From Trichomonas tenax (lineage: Eukaryota; Parabasalia; Trichomonadida; Trichomonadidae), in NCBI GenBank assembly GCA_023091735.1, contig JALKBU010000013.1, positions 62,001 through 126,000 on the forward strand: 64,000 nucleotides of DNA. Reading direction: 5' to 3'. The notes beneath the pieces were generated by a model. The model ran no database searches. It was not told where the DNA came from and saw only the letters and a program-made list of their open reading frames with translations. The position numbers and the translations under genes are program-made. Of the stretch, positions 40,501 through 48,754 are shown piece after piece (the stretch's first letter is position 1; every line of letters starts with the position of its first letter).

Positions 40501-41868
40501 GCGCGTGCGCGGAAGCCGACAGACTTCCACGAGTGCATCCCAGAATTCTTCTTCCAACCAGAGTTTTTGACAAACGAAAACGGTTTCAACTTCGGGGAAG
40601 TCAACGGGAAGCAGATCACAGACGTTGTTCTTCCTCCATGGGCATCGACGCCGTTCGACTTCATCTACAAGCACAGGCGCCTTTTGGAGACGAACCACGT
40701 CCGACAGAACCTTCACAAGTGGATCGACCTCATATTCGGATACAAACAGAAAGGCGAAGCAGCGATCGAATCACGGAACGTCTATCTTCCAGAGATGTAC
40801 CCAGAGATCTGGGACGATCCAAATGCCGACAAAAATCTTATCCGAACTGTTCATGAGACAGTTGGCCAGATGCCGCAGCAGCTGTTCACGAGTCCTCATC
40901 CACAGGCACCAATCGTTCCTATCAGACGTCACGAAGGAACATGGGAATACGGTCTTGGGCAGAACGTCACTCTTCACATGGGTCACATCGCGATCACGAA
41001 GGGCCACGCTGTCGTCAATTATCTCACGACGAAGGGTGTCGGCAAGTTCTTCCGCGTCAAGATATTTCCATCAGAGAAGGAAGATCATTTTATGATCTGC
41101 GAGTTCAACTTCGAACTGAAGCTCCCCGACATTTGGTGCTATCATCCACACGGATTCCTCTATGCGTCAAACATGATGACAATCACACTTTTTTCCACGA
41201 AGACGAAGAAGATCGAAACGTGTTACGTCCACTCGGCCCAAATCACAGCGATGCACTGCGACTTCCAGAATGTCGTTGTTGCAGATGCAGACTCAAACCT
41301 CCTCGTCTTCAAGGCGACGTACATGAAGGAGCCTCGATGCATCATCAAGTGCTACAGGACAACAATCCACTCAGTATTCGTTCAAACTTCGGTCAATGCG
41401 ATCAACGCCGTTATGAAGAATGGTATCGTTGTCCAAGCGAATATCCACACGAAGGTCGTCTCATCTTCGAGCAAGGTCGAGAACAAGAAAGTCCTCACAT
41501 GCGTCACTCCAATCTGGGGATTCACTATCATCTGCGAATCAAAGCAGATCATCATCATCAGTGTCAACGGTGAAGTTGTCAAAGCAGCTCCATACGACAA
41601 AAGGTTCATATGCATCACATCAGGACGAACGCCAGACTTCTTCGATGTTGTTGTCGCAGTCGACGAAGACCTCAGCATCTGGTCGTTCGATGCATATATG
41701 CCAGAGTTCATGGTGTTCGTTTTAAAACTTAAGTCAAAACCAGTTTCGATGGCCGTTTCTGGAGAAGATTCATATTTCGTTATTCTTTGTGAAGATGGCA
41801 TCATTCGTGGTTTCCAACTTCCACCACGAGCTCTATATCCGAACGGCGTTTTCGATGTTGATCCATAA
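34573..41868 (+). CDS. giant BEACH-domain (Beige/LYST-type) protein
   Basis: This protein of 2431 residues belongs to the BEACH family, which act as scaffolds in vesicle traffic, lysosome size control and autophagy. Residues ~1-830 and ~1000-1600 are helical repeats. A concanavalin-A/LamG-like domain lies at ~835-945 ('GFTVAFWIYIEDKGSNVFRI', 'LHWFHCAFVFHNDMIQFYYN'). A PH-BEACH domain follows (~1730-1830), then the BEACH domain (~1840-2060: 'ISNFEYLLYLNFVSGRTF', 'YPFIPWVLKDYSAPLDIKN', 'FIYKHRRLLETNHVRQNLHK'), and degenerate WD40 repeats run to the end. The domain order is the family standard. The ATG at 34573 is kept; a second ATG at 34621 is also possible. The 5' half uses AT-ending codons, while from about 38.1 kb C-ending codons dominate. 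Confidence 0.93.
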   Translation: MQELIPLQHLWGKILAMENDSNSSIPQIQKLLSSNQFPTFSSSEIEEITKKCGTINDAIESMKQHNYPFVFKVDMLTQLMKYSDVEEMAPDFIISYFLNSVIAWTINFSEGKSVEEFKTLLDALNFLMESKNEIVLSKSKVMASSTFFHIFTYFVNELPDSNFETLFPPVQDFFLSNKNVSDSYYDLIVKLAAIVIGPNSTEINPQGAIFLAGLGEMLESNIKFPQSIVISIQKILENSFLNLDKSSLSFHLRFYESLNIDALCESMEVFPDKIDEIFRRRDTSLKIPEPSPIIPLDSGKPEQFTQMEWVSYKTFDDDMLIPTYPEELELGDQKCLDIIDRDLGNRFMMLSEFILLNTDLTNIFISSWVNKICNGSQSYQYFDVFAAFIILLERTKLDFDYSPAITSLLLSPLFKDNVSLFSNSPIFQKINIMRQNVINFFFEMPKVCDILFSTLLILVPQPLILSEIIFTIMHNQKCFSLIPKSFPNRLMRLIYLYQGYKGDDELVRRKISIARSTLFYAIELYIKSPETSDKLFNDIEFVTNLKTLAYEDPVRWFSLKYLFLNRNHKIVVDAIHELFQCFFIVQPLPGMTRMVLDMLNFWQILTEEEEDENTFLSDLPLLIKWTKNMQQSDYSNRAILAVIKIIRNTLRENITKSIRTDIYEIITKVYQKYDFELLFTLFTVVATKDFDRTQHLFDFKFPKFLFTMLKIFKDTHIQNFLRIIYDNCMESQVKRIMLRNIQFDIALADVLLEWIDNNTHNKVDVNSMLYTLDYINTGGCSGTFVSKFISFMCPKDEKTRPPFFDIIFNFFEYFVNRYAFEPGPYIPLTYKTIVSCFGIEKSVICDGFTVAFWIYIEDKGSNVFRIFTIEDMSAEKFCIGVSNKHMSVEYMKSKFDVDCKFSLLHWFHCAFVFHNDMIQFYYNGQFHSEGPFTYNKNSERYDMIFSNPPFEADLFDNAARHGQIGVYSVLEPQEIEEIYKLGSRHIWETPKAVLIGMPEMKKNGTVSVKFKLREKIQGKFVPTSATSNLGLIHTLKTTNGLTILLPLLKYARIGGDDYFDRIISIFIQLMTTGFEFEEEFARSFGFGQMAAILIHEEKLDFTLYKKFVDLLPFFKNQKLIANLSDTILFNIDLWMKSSTEDVKKIVQLWFDMKLKVPLSSLIHMIRCYFYQRPIEKEFLKFEEVPRDENISEIRQIIIKMIKKRAAKFVNNVQLQQMVGIAMTGFDVSYAKEIISIIKHIFSFVVDKQNINIFACIITLTYIIGCGDEELEFDIISIFCKAHNMNMMNNIDPYEHFTALSLELKPGYGSKNIVQQMLNMKELMLMPLIFIMAHNSGCIDLVLDTIELKGKRLPHLWNFVPILVFMRENSKKTLIKASNFLIKTANNLDKLVKDIDAIGTIFGGHEKFFNIFLLELTEYTDRKNDKELMAIVIKCFVNTFLCKPANRFSWELKKLAEETYGPKKRKEESNSYGFIHANEMRSKCSLYNRPANIRKTQGLMSLSFTSWLFPFDNDTDSGDNFDDILKRGLKKHPQKVFGLYLNRNGEFIALKLYERFSKSLLLFYEILSPQFKQRPYMEQQRQYEFITHKMTFDPDVTSFNRIKEYIDKIKSASSIISKSLSPSEDICVFSTRLCIKFLDGVKKDLNEQDTLWKRQWNLFTADAAPWARAALGTDGVMKYKRDDILSHGLIPVRNRCNFRFNTYEQQEKKKPEEKNQRLIKIDGGKVFKKKQQPFDEPVEEFECEIITLNKIKQGLVSISEDTFTIARNDIPLKQLRFTSIQSVFLHSWDQRPTAIEIIHIDGTSYMINFTTTSALSFLMKLESRKFPNAKIFMQSYFSTFIAESDLTKKWLHHSISNFEYLLYLNFVSGRTFSCLSLYPFIPWVLKDYSAPLDIKNPSLYRDFSRPIGNQDPSTDEKLDADFNRLKNFGVKPYHYNYAPIHPRIICNWLVRMEPFTTMHVKQGSNVFDDPIYIFESVARARKPTDFHECIPEFFFQPEFLTNENGFNFGEVNGKQITDVVLPPWASTPFDFIYKHRRLLETNHVRQNLHKWIDLIFGYKQKGEAAIESRNVYLPEMYPEIWDDPNADKNLIRTVHETVGQMPQQLFTSPHPQAPIVPIRRHEGTWEYGLGQNVTLHMGHIAITKGHAVVNYLTTKGVGKFFRVKIFPSEKEDHFMICEFNFELKLPDIWCYHPHGFLYASNMMTITLFSTKTKKIETCYVHSAQITAMHCDFQNVVVADADSNLLVFKATYMKEPRCIIKCYRTTIHSVFVQTSVNAINAVMKNGIVVQANIHTKVVSSSSKVENKKVLTCVTPIWGFTIICESKQIIIISVNGEVVKAAPYDKRFICITSGRTPDFFDVVVAVDEDLSIWSFDAYMPEFMVFVLKLKSKPVSMAVSGEDSYFVILCEDGIIRGFQLPPRALYPNGVFDVDP

Positions 41869-42262
41869 CATATTTTTGTTGTTTATTTTTTGTTTAAATT
41901 TTCTTGTTTGATATTTATCTTTTATATATTCTAAATAACATAATGCAATAGGATTGCTTTTGATTTGCTCTGCATGAATACAAACATTTCGCTTTCTATA
42001 AATCATTTCACAATATATTAAGTCAACATCGCTGCTTTTGCATAGTATGAATATCATTTAATTTTCATTCAACAACAAACTGGAACAACTGATGTGTTAA
42101 AAATATTTGTTGCAGAAAGTGAGATTCTTTTTTCCTGTGTTGATTGAATATTCAATATTAAAGAAATCATTCAATAGAAGAAAACAAATAACTTTGAGAA
42201 AGATAAAATAAAAAATAGTTTGAGTTAACATTCACTTTAATATATTAAAATGATATAATCGT
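41869..42262. other. intergenic region, part of a tandem duplication
   Basis: This is the 3' UTR of the BEACH gene and AT-rich spacer. Sequence from 41854 onwards resembles 43534 onwards, which suggests it belongs to the tandemly duplicated unit. Confidence 0.5.
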
Positions 42263-43256
42263 TTAGGAACATTTTATTTCAGCAAATGCGCATATAAAGA
42301 GGGAGTGAGAGAACTGTCTTAGAAGCAACGCAAAAAATGTCATGAAGATATTCGTGTTTTCTGATGTTTGTGATGATGTTTCGATCTTTGATTGAACAAA
42401 ATAAAACAATATTACAAAGTTCAATTGAGATTTGTTGCGGAACTGTTTCAATTAGTGAAACTATTTCATTAACTTTTAATTCATCAATGAAACTGTTTTT
42501 TACTGTTCCATAACCATTTCCTTGATGAATAGTGTATTGGCAAATATTGTTGAAAATGTTGCAGTTTTCAATGTGAATTGGATTCAATGCGGAAATTAAT
42601 TCTTTAGTGATATTATTTTCGAAAACATTTGTGTATGTGAATTGATAAGAATAAGAACCAGAACGGAGATTGGAATTAAACAAGCAATGATCATATCCTG
42701 TGTTTCCTTTGATATAGCAAAAGCTGATGTTGACGTTTTGTGATGATTGATAAGTGTAATAAGCAGATGACCAATATCCTTTATTGTTGCTGCAATTCGT
42801 GCATATATAACGGACGATGCCATAACATTGATGTGTTGTGTAATGTTTATCACTTCCTCCACATTCTGACAAAGAACTTTCGTCAATAAAATTATAAAAT
42901 GGAGATTTATAAGCTAAATGACAATAGCAATGTTGTCCATCTGATGAAGAAGTAGATTTGATAGAACAAAATCGATGTTGAACAATAGAACTGTTTCCTT
43001 TAACGCAAACAGGTCGTGTGTTGTCAGAAAATGTGCATTCGCTGTGGAGGATTTTGATATTGTACGTAGATATGTTGATGCTTTGTGTTGTGGATTCGAA
43101 TTGACTCCGGAAAACGAAGATTTCAGACGCTGAAACGACTGTTGGGTTATGTGCAGTGATAGCAGAAGGAGGAGAGTTGCCGTAGTAAAGCCGCCAAACA
43201 TCGCGAGGGGGATTATCACAGTGAATCACAGAAAGAGAAAATCAACGTTTTCTCAT
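42263..43256 (-). pseudogene. beta-helix surface-protein pseudogene, copy A
   Basis: The only plausible start is ATG 43256, but codon 5 is TGA (43242-43244). The open frame that follows encodes a Cys- and Asn-rich protein with beta-helix-like units ('ILHSECTFSDNTRPVCVKGN', 'NVFENNITKELISALNPIHI', 'ENCNIFNNICQYTIHQGNG'). Near 42380 an indel relative to copy B shifts the frame, so the hydrophobic C-terminus ('NTNIFMTFFALLLRQFSHSL') lies in another frame ending at 42263. The family resembles the intact gene at 8104-9681: secreted N-terminus, beta-helix, C-terminal membrane anchor. With one stop and one frameshift I call it a pseudogene; a non-ATG start at GTG 43229 is less likely. Confidence 0.7.
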
Positions 43257-43265
43257 TTTTATGGC

Positions 43266-43533
43266 AAAAAATTTATTTTACGTGTCGAGATTTTGATTTA
43301 CGTGTCAGATAAATAATTGAAAATAAAGAAATTCTTTCGAACTAAATTGCAACATCATCTAGATCGACAAATTTAAATATTATTTGTTCTCCAATGCCAG
43401 ACAAACAGGAGATTTATTGTTCTTCATCTATAAACTCTTCTGAAAATGAATAATCAAAAAACAAATATCAATGAAATTATTCAATTCTACTTTACTTTGC
43501 TGATGAGAATTACATCAACAATATGATACTTAT
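43266..43533. other. intergenic spacer with TTTACGTGTC motifs
   Basis: Just upstream of copy A, TTTACGTGTC occurs twice (about 43280 and 43297). The same pair, as TTTACATGTC and TTTACATGCC, lies upstream of copy B (about 44692 and 44713). Confidence 0.6.
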
Positions 43534-43563
43534 GATGTTGATCCATAATAAATTTTGTTGTTT
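43534..43563 (+). repeat. duplicated 3' tail of the BEACH gene
   Basis: gatgttgatccataa (43534-43548) repeats exactly the last four codons and stop of the BEACH gene (41854-41868). The following ~20 bases are also similar (TTTTGTTGTTT...). It lies at the expected place for a tandem duplicate whose other end is the pseudogene pair. Confidence 0.55.
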
Positions 43564-43697
43564 GTTTTAGGATCAACACTTAAGCATTGCATAAACAGAA
43601 TGCGAAAATCTCAAAGCCCGATTTCTGTTTTAATTTTGGAATGAGCTCAAATACAAATTTCAATTGAAAGTACTCATTTTCATAATTTAGAAAATTC

Positions 43698-44669
43698 TCA
43701 GATAAAGTGAGCAACCTGACTTAGGAACAAACCAACAACTGCCAAGAACATATTCATGTTATCTGAAGTCGTGATGACGATGTTTTGATCTTTGGTTGGA
43801 CAATGTATGACAATATTGCAAGATTCAATTGAGATTGGCTGCGGAACTGTTTCGATTGTATTAACATTATGAACATTGAGTTCATCATCAATAAAAGAAT
43901 TGCTAACTTTTCCGTAATCATAAGTATCTATATCTTGGTAAATCATGTATTCACAAGTGTTATTGAAAATGTTGCAGTTTTCAATGCGAATTGGATAAGT
44001 TGCATAAATTAATTTTTCAGTGATATTATTTTCTAAAACATTCGAGAATACTAATTGATAAGAAAGTCTAGTACTAGCTAGATTATTGTGACGCAGGCAT
44101 TGATCATTTCCTTCGTTTCCTTTGAAATGACAAAAGCTGATGTTGACATTTTGTATTGATTGAGTTGTGTGATAAGCTGATCCTAAATTCCCTTTATTGT
44201 TGCAGCGGTTCGTGGATGCGTATCGGCAAATGCCATAATATTGATATGTTGTGTGAAATTTATCGCTTGTTCCACATTCTAACAAAGAACTTTCTTCAAT
44301 ATAATTAATCATTGGGGAGTTTTTTAGCTAATTCACAATACGAATGTTGCCCATATGGATATAATGAAGAAGTAGAATTGATGGAACAGAATCGATGCTG
44401 GACAATGGAACTGTTTCCTTTAACGTAAATCGGATGTGTGTTGTTCAAAAATGTGCATTCACTATGGAGGATTTTAATATCGGTCGTAGATATGTTGATA
44501 CTTCGTATAGTTGATTCGAGTCAACTCTGTAAAACGAAGATTTCAGATTTAAAAGAAATTGTTGGGTTATAATCAGTAATAACTGAAAGAGGCGATCCAT
44601 CGTAGTAAAGTTGTCAAATTTCGCGAGCAGGAGTGTCACTGTGAACTTTAGGCACAAAAAAACATTCAT
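43698..44669 (-). pseudogene. beta-helix surface-protein pseudogene, copy B
   Basis: This is a second, more damaged copy of the gene at 42263-43256, about 1.4 kb further on in the same orientation. A start and leader are present at 44669 ('MNVFLCLKFTVTLLLA'), but the homologous frame then has several stops and shifts between ~44640 and ~44315. The remainder (44312-43698) is open: 'YIEESSLLECGTSDKFHTTY', 'NVLENNITEKLIYATYPIRI', 'ENCNIFNNTCEYMIYQDI', with an intact hydrophobic C-terminus 'MNMFLAVVGLFLSQVAHFI'. Copy A is intact where B is broken in the N-terminal half, and B is intact at the C-terminus where A is shifted, so the two decayed independently after duplication. Confidence 0.75.
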
Positions 44670-44966
44670 TTGTATGGCAAAAATTTTAATTTACATGTCG
44701 AGATTTTGATTTACATGCCATATAATATGTCACATTAATTAAATCGAAAAATTTTTAAAATTATGAGTCTCCATCTATTGCAAATGATAATTATATCAAA
44801 ATATCGAATTTTGGTTTTTTTAAAAATTCTTCCAATTTGACTTCGAAATTTTGGGCTATTTACTGAGTAAAATCTTCCCATATTTTTATATATTATTTTA
44901 TATTATATGGAGTATCTATTTATTTGATTATTCGTTATTTATGCAATTATTAGGACTATTTTGACG

Positions 44967-44974
44967 TCATTTTT
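44967..44974 (+). promoter_or_regulatory. initiator (Inr)
   Basis: TCATTTTT with +1 A at 44969, 12 bases before the ATG at 44981, is a trichomonad Inr. Confidence 0.7.
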
Positions 44975-44980
44975 TTTATA

Positions 44981-45958
44981 ATGAGTTTCAACAATGCTTG
45001 CGAACTTATTACGCAATTCCAAGCGTTAATTCACAACAATTACGATGTAGAACAGTACCTTTTAGGCAGAGAAAACATTGATCCATTAACCAGTCTTCTT
45101 TGTTGGTTATTGAACCTGGAAATATTGCAATTTGGTAATCCTTTGAAATTTTCGCTCAAAATTAAAATGATAAAGGACAAATTCAACAAAGAATATAGCA
45201 ATAACATTATTGGCCACGGAAATTTACCAGATATCGAAATTGAAACATTTAATACAGAATTACATCAAATTCTTGAAAATTGGGATTTGGTAGAATCTCT
45301 TTCTAACATTGATTCATCAATTTTCGAAGAATCGGCACGAAAAATCGTTATTTTCGCGTGCAGAAGATATAATATTCTTTTTAGAAAAGGATTTTTGACA
45401 GCTTTCTTAAGTATTTACTCTATAGTTTATCCAATTGGATTCTTAGCAGAAGACACTCCAAATGATTTAACAGAAGCAATAACTTATTATTTATTTGTTG
45501 AAATCGTACGCTTAGTCAATATCGTTGTTAACGAGGTGGATAGCGATTCCTTAACTAAGTCTGTTTTACGCTTCGCAAGGCAGAAAAATATCAAAGAAAT
45601 ATACAATTATCTACAAATAGAGAATATCACATATGCATTGTTATTTAATGACTTCAGTAAATTCAATCCAACTGATTTCATCCTTTTATGGAATCAAATT
45701 TTAATCAGACCCAATTTTTCACGAGAATATTTGATAAACCTTATTTCTGTCATTATTCAGCAATGCTCAAACTATGAGACATTGCTTTCATGGCCAACAC
45801 GTTATGGTACATCATCAACATTTCAATTAACAGACGGCATTGAAAAAGTTGTTACATATAGAATGAAGAGGAGATCAAGAGCCACCAGACACTTCACAAT
45901 GCTAGCAATGACTATTATTGGAATATATTCATTTGTCAGAAATTATTATTATGAATAA
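44981..45958 (+). CDS. helical protein with C-terminal hydrophobic tail, unknown
   Basis: This 325-residue, mostly alpha-helical protein has no signal peptide. The final ~20 residues are hydrophobic after a basic stretch ('YRMKRRSRATRHFTMLAMTI'), consistent with a tail-anchored membrane protein. Another hydrophobic helix lies near residues 140-160 ('FLTAFLSIYSIVYPIGFL'). I recognise no domain. An Inr 12 bases upstream supports the start. A tail anchor would suggest an organelle-surface role, but this is inference. Confidence 0.75.
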   Translation: MSFNNACELITQFQALIHNNYDVEQYLLGRENIDPLTSLLCWLLNLEILQFGNPLKFSLKIKMIKDKFNKEYSNNIIGHGNLPDIEIETFNTELHQILENWDLVESLSNIDSSIFEESARKIVIFACRRYNILFRKGFLTAFLSIYSIVYPIGFLAEDTPNDLTEAITYYLFVEIVRLVNIVVNEVDSDSLTKSVLRFARQKNIKEIYNYLQIENITYALLFNDFSKFNPTDFILLWNQILIRPNFSREYLINLISVIIQQCSNYETLLSWPTRYGTSSTFQLTDGIEKVVTYRMKRRSRATRHFTMLAMTIIGIYSFVRNYYYE

Positions 45959-46649
45959 ATGTTTACAATGACCTTTATAGAGTCCTCACTTACCAGCGCA
46001 TTACTGTATATTAAAGTTCATCTATAGATAATTTCAAAATTGTTTTAGTTTATTTAACCATATTGGAATAAGTATATGAGAAAAGTGAAGCAGTTTTAAG
46101 TTTTTTCAGTCATTCTTGAGCATTGGTTGGAATGTGAAAATGAAAAAAATGCAAATTTGTTTTATTATAATTTTGACCATAACACACTTGACTTTTCATA
46201 GACTCATCAAGTGTATTCTGATGTTTATAGATTAGATGATATATTACAACTTCAAAAGTTAATCAGTTATTTTCTTCCAAAAAATTGTGTTTCTGGTTTG
46301 TAACTTATGTAGTTGTTATCAGCTCAAATATGCATTAATTAGTTTGAAGGAAATAATGTTATATAACAACACTTTTGTAGAATATCAAGCAAATTGAACA
46401 ACAATACTCCAAATGTTTATTATTACTCAATAATTAGAATCAGATACGATAGTATAGTAAATGTTTAAATAACTAAAGGCTATAACACTGATATTTTTCT
46501 CTTTTCATATCTCAATTATTACAATATGTGCATTTCGGAGAGAAAAAATTAAACAGGAAGCAAAGAAACACAAAAAACAGCAATTTTTAAACAGTAGGAT
46601 AGTTTTAAAATAATATAAACAATCATGAAATCGTAAAAAGACATAACAA
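45959..46649. other. intergenic region between convergent genes
   Basis: About 690 bases, AT-rich, with no ORF or recognised element. A short imperfect inverted repeat, 'cacttgacttttcatagactcatcaagtg' (about 46186-46214), can fold back. Confidence 0.5.
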
Positions 46650-47309
46650 TCATTCCTTTGAGTCTGGTTGCTTTTCTACTTCGTCTGGAGGATCATTAAG
46701 CTCTTCATCATTTAATCCTGCGTATTCTCTAAGTTTTTTCCTGATTTCAGCCCAGTTAGCGTTATTGGTCTCCACTATCTTCCTGAATTCGTCCTCATCA
46801 CCACCGTGATTATGAAATATTTTGAATAATTTTTTTCCTTCTGGAGGAAGACTTTCAAAGTATTCACCTTCGAGTGGATCAGACTCCGTAAAGTAGTCCT
46901 CCGAAGCATCGGTCGGTAATTCTTCATCCATGTTGCTAGAATCGTAATCATCAACAGAATCTAAAACGAAGTGATTACCATTGTCAGACATGTTAATGTC
47001 CATTCCATAGCCATGTCTGATTCTAGGCTTGCGATCGTAGTCTCTTTTTCCTGAAGAATGTTTTCGCGGTTCGAGAATATTTGCGCCATTGACTTGTTTA
47101 TGAAGTACAAGATAATCATTAGGCTGTAAATTAATATTCGCAATGATTTGTTCGTCATGAAGAATTTTCCTTCTAAATATAAAATTTATTTGTTTAATAT
47201 CTAGTTGTACTTTGCCCTCAATAAGCATCTTGAGGGCAGCTATGTTTTGCGTGGGCTCGATTTCTATCTCATATGTTTGGTTTGCTATAGTTTTTATAGT
47301 GACTTTCAT
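46650..47309 (-). CDS. ubiquitin-like-domain protein
   Basis: This 219-residue protein begins with a ubiquitin-like fold of about 72 residues: 'MKVTIKTIANQTYEIEIEPT', 'NIAALKMLIE' in place of the ubiquitin helix, and 'INFIFRRKILHDEQIIANIN' matching the IFxGKxLxD-type segment. There is no C-terminal di-Gly. An acidic linker follows, then a helical C-terminal domain ('GKKLFKIFHNHGGDEDEFRK') that could be UBA- or XPC-binding-like, as in Rad23/ubiquilin shuttle factors. That subfamily is only suggested by layout. The ATG at 47309 is used rather than a TTG two codons earlier. Upstream on the coding strand are AAAAAGTGACC and AAAAAGGTGACA, members of the AAAAGTGAC motif family. Confidence 0.75.
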   Translation of the reverse strand: MKVTIKTIANQTYEIEIEPTQNIAALKMLIEGKVQLDIKQINFIFRRKILHDEQIIANINLQPNDYLVLHKQVNGANILEPRKHSSGKRDYDRKPRIRHGYGMDINMSDNGNHFVLDSVDDYDSSNMDEELPTDASEDYFTESDPLEGEYFESLPPEGKKLFKIFHNHGGDEDEFRKIVETNNANWAEIRKKLREYAGLNDEELNDPPDEVEKQPDSKE

Positions 47310-47324
47310 TTTCAATAAATAAAT

Positions 47325-47357
47325 GTCACCTTTTTCCGCGAAAATGGGTCACTTTTT
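47325..47357 (-). promoter_or_regulatory. pair of AAAAGTGAC-type motifs
   Basis: On the coding strand AAAAAGTGACC and AAAAAGGTGACA lie about 20 bases apart and 16-48 bases upstream of the ATG at 47309. Confidence 0.45.
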
Positions 47358-47589
47358 ATAATGAATTTTCGTAAATTATTTTGTCACGTAAAGGTTCGAT
47401 TTCGTCAAATTTGTTTTGAAAAAATAATTTGCAAACAATTATTTGTCGAATACTCTTGTAAGCTGTCAAATATTTATTGTAAAGCTTAATTGCCGGATTT
47501 CTATGTAAAATGTCAGTAACAGCCTTGAAAAACAATATGTAAAGTACCAATTTTCAAAAATTAAAAACTGAACAATAGTTTATTTATTT

Positions 47590-48624
47590 TCAAAACAATG
47601 GCTTTGGTGCTTTTCCATGGCTGATGCCTAGTGACCCTATAAGCCGTTTCTTTGGCTTAACATATATTTTGGACTTGAGATATTGCAAAATGAAAATGAT
47701 ATATGTCACAATCATATACATTGGATATGCTGCGCAGACAGTGAGATAAGATGCTCTGAACAATTTCCTGATGAGTGAGTCATCCCACCATGAATATTTG
47801 ATTGCGAGAGTCTTATCAATGAAGAACAATGTGATCGTCATTAGTGTGACAGGAATGAGAATTTCTGGAAGATAATATGCTGTTATAAATGCTGAAATCA
47901 GCACAACGATGTATATTTTGAGGCGATCTATGTGATTGACAAGAATATGCATCAGAAATGATACATCTCCGATGTTGTTTTGGAATGCAACCATCTTCGT
48001 ATTTATTAAATCAATCGAGTCTTTGCCTTCTTGAAGTGTGACACTGATGTTCTCTATAGCTTTTTCTAGACTTTGAGATGACTCATTGAACTCTATTGTT
48101 AAGTTTTCGATGACTGCAGCGGATTCAACAGTCTTCTTGAATAAAGTTAAAAGTTGTTCAGAAGTTCTTGCATTGAACGCTTCACCGTGTGCGAAATAAC
48201 AAAGGTTTGTAATGTGATGGTCAAAAGTCAAGTAAACGCTGTATGTTGATTGAGTCATTTTTGATGTATCTAAATCATAAGGAAATTCGTGTAGACGACG
48301 TGATATTTTGTAGAAACACTGTGTAAAACGAAGAGATAGGTTCTTTCTAAGTTGTTCATTCTGTTTTTGTTCGATTGTGTTGCAATTTACTTTCATTTCT
48401 GATACAGTATCTGAATAACAATCTGATTTAGAGACATCGATAGTTTCTATAAGACTTGCTATTGGAATTACAGCCGGATATTTGCTCTTTATAGAATCAA
48501 AATCGAATAATTCTGTTACTTTCTTTCCAGCACTTATTTGTTCAGACAAAGCCTTAGGATTGAACTCTTTTAGTACATCTACAGACTTTGTATGAGGCAA
48601 AAACAAACCTATACCTAAAAACAT
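47590..48624 (-). CDS. GEX1/KAR5/Brambleberry-like nuclear-envelope fusion protein
   Basis: This 344-residue protein has a signal-like N-terminus, a Cys-containing luminal domain, a coiled-coil stretch and about three C-terminal membrane spans (~236-258, 255-275, 292-315). The Cys domain follows the KAR5/BMB/GEX1 pattern: Cys69 and Cys81, 'LRKNLSLRFTQCFYKISRRL' (~92-111), then 'STYSVYLTFDHHITNLCYFA' (~126-145) with the family's Thr-Tyr...His...Ile-Cys-Tyr-Phe signature, followed by 'SSQSLEKAIENISVTLQEGK'. In yeast, fish, plants and Plasmodium these proteins act in nuclear membrane fusion (karyogamy) or gamete and early zygote development. The call rests on motif order and topology, not an alignment. 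It is divergent from the small coiled-coil gene across a promoter region dense in TTTACATGACA motifs. Confidence 0.7.
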   Translation of the reverse strand: MFLGIGLFLPHTKSVDVLKEFNPKALSEQISAGKKVTELFDFDSIKSKYPAVIPIASLIETIDVSKSDCYSDTVSEMKVNCNTIEQKQNEQLRKNLSLRFTQCFYKISRRLHEFPYDLDTSKMTQSTYSVYLTFDHHITNLCYFAHGEAFNARTSEQLLTLFKKTVESAAVIENLTIEFNESSQSLEKAIENISVTLQEGKDSIDLINTKMVAFQNNIGDVSFLMHILVNHIDRLKIYIVVLISAFITAYYLPEILIPVTLMTITLFFIDKTLAIKYSWWDDSLIRKLFRASYLTVCAAYPMYMIVTYIIFILQYLKSKIYVKPKKRLIGSLGISHGKAPKPLF

Positions 48625-48754
48625 TCTAAAAATTTAATCCAAAAGTGCACGTTTACAATTAAAAATAAAATTCAGATTTTTCTTAAAAATTTGTATCTAT
48701 ACAGAGAATGTAATTTGGATGTTAAAGAAATAAAAGATTCGAAAAATTATGACA

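Noticed and set aside
40171..40716. 181-codon minus-strand ORF within the BEACH domain
   Set aside because: It is a shadow of the BEACH coding sequence.
42279..43229. GTG-started 316-codon ORF as an intact gene
   Set aside because: The in-frame upstream ATG is followed by TGA, and the expected membrane anchor is in another frame when compared with copy B.
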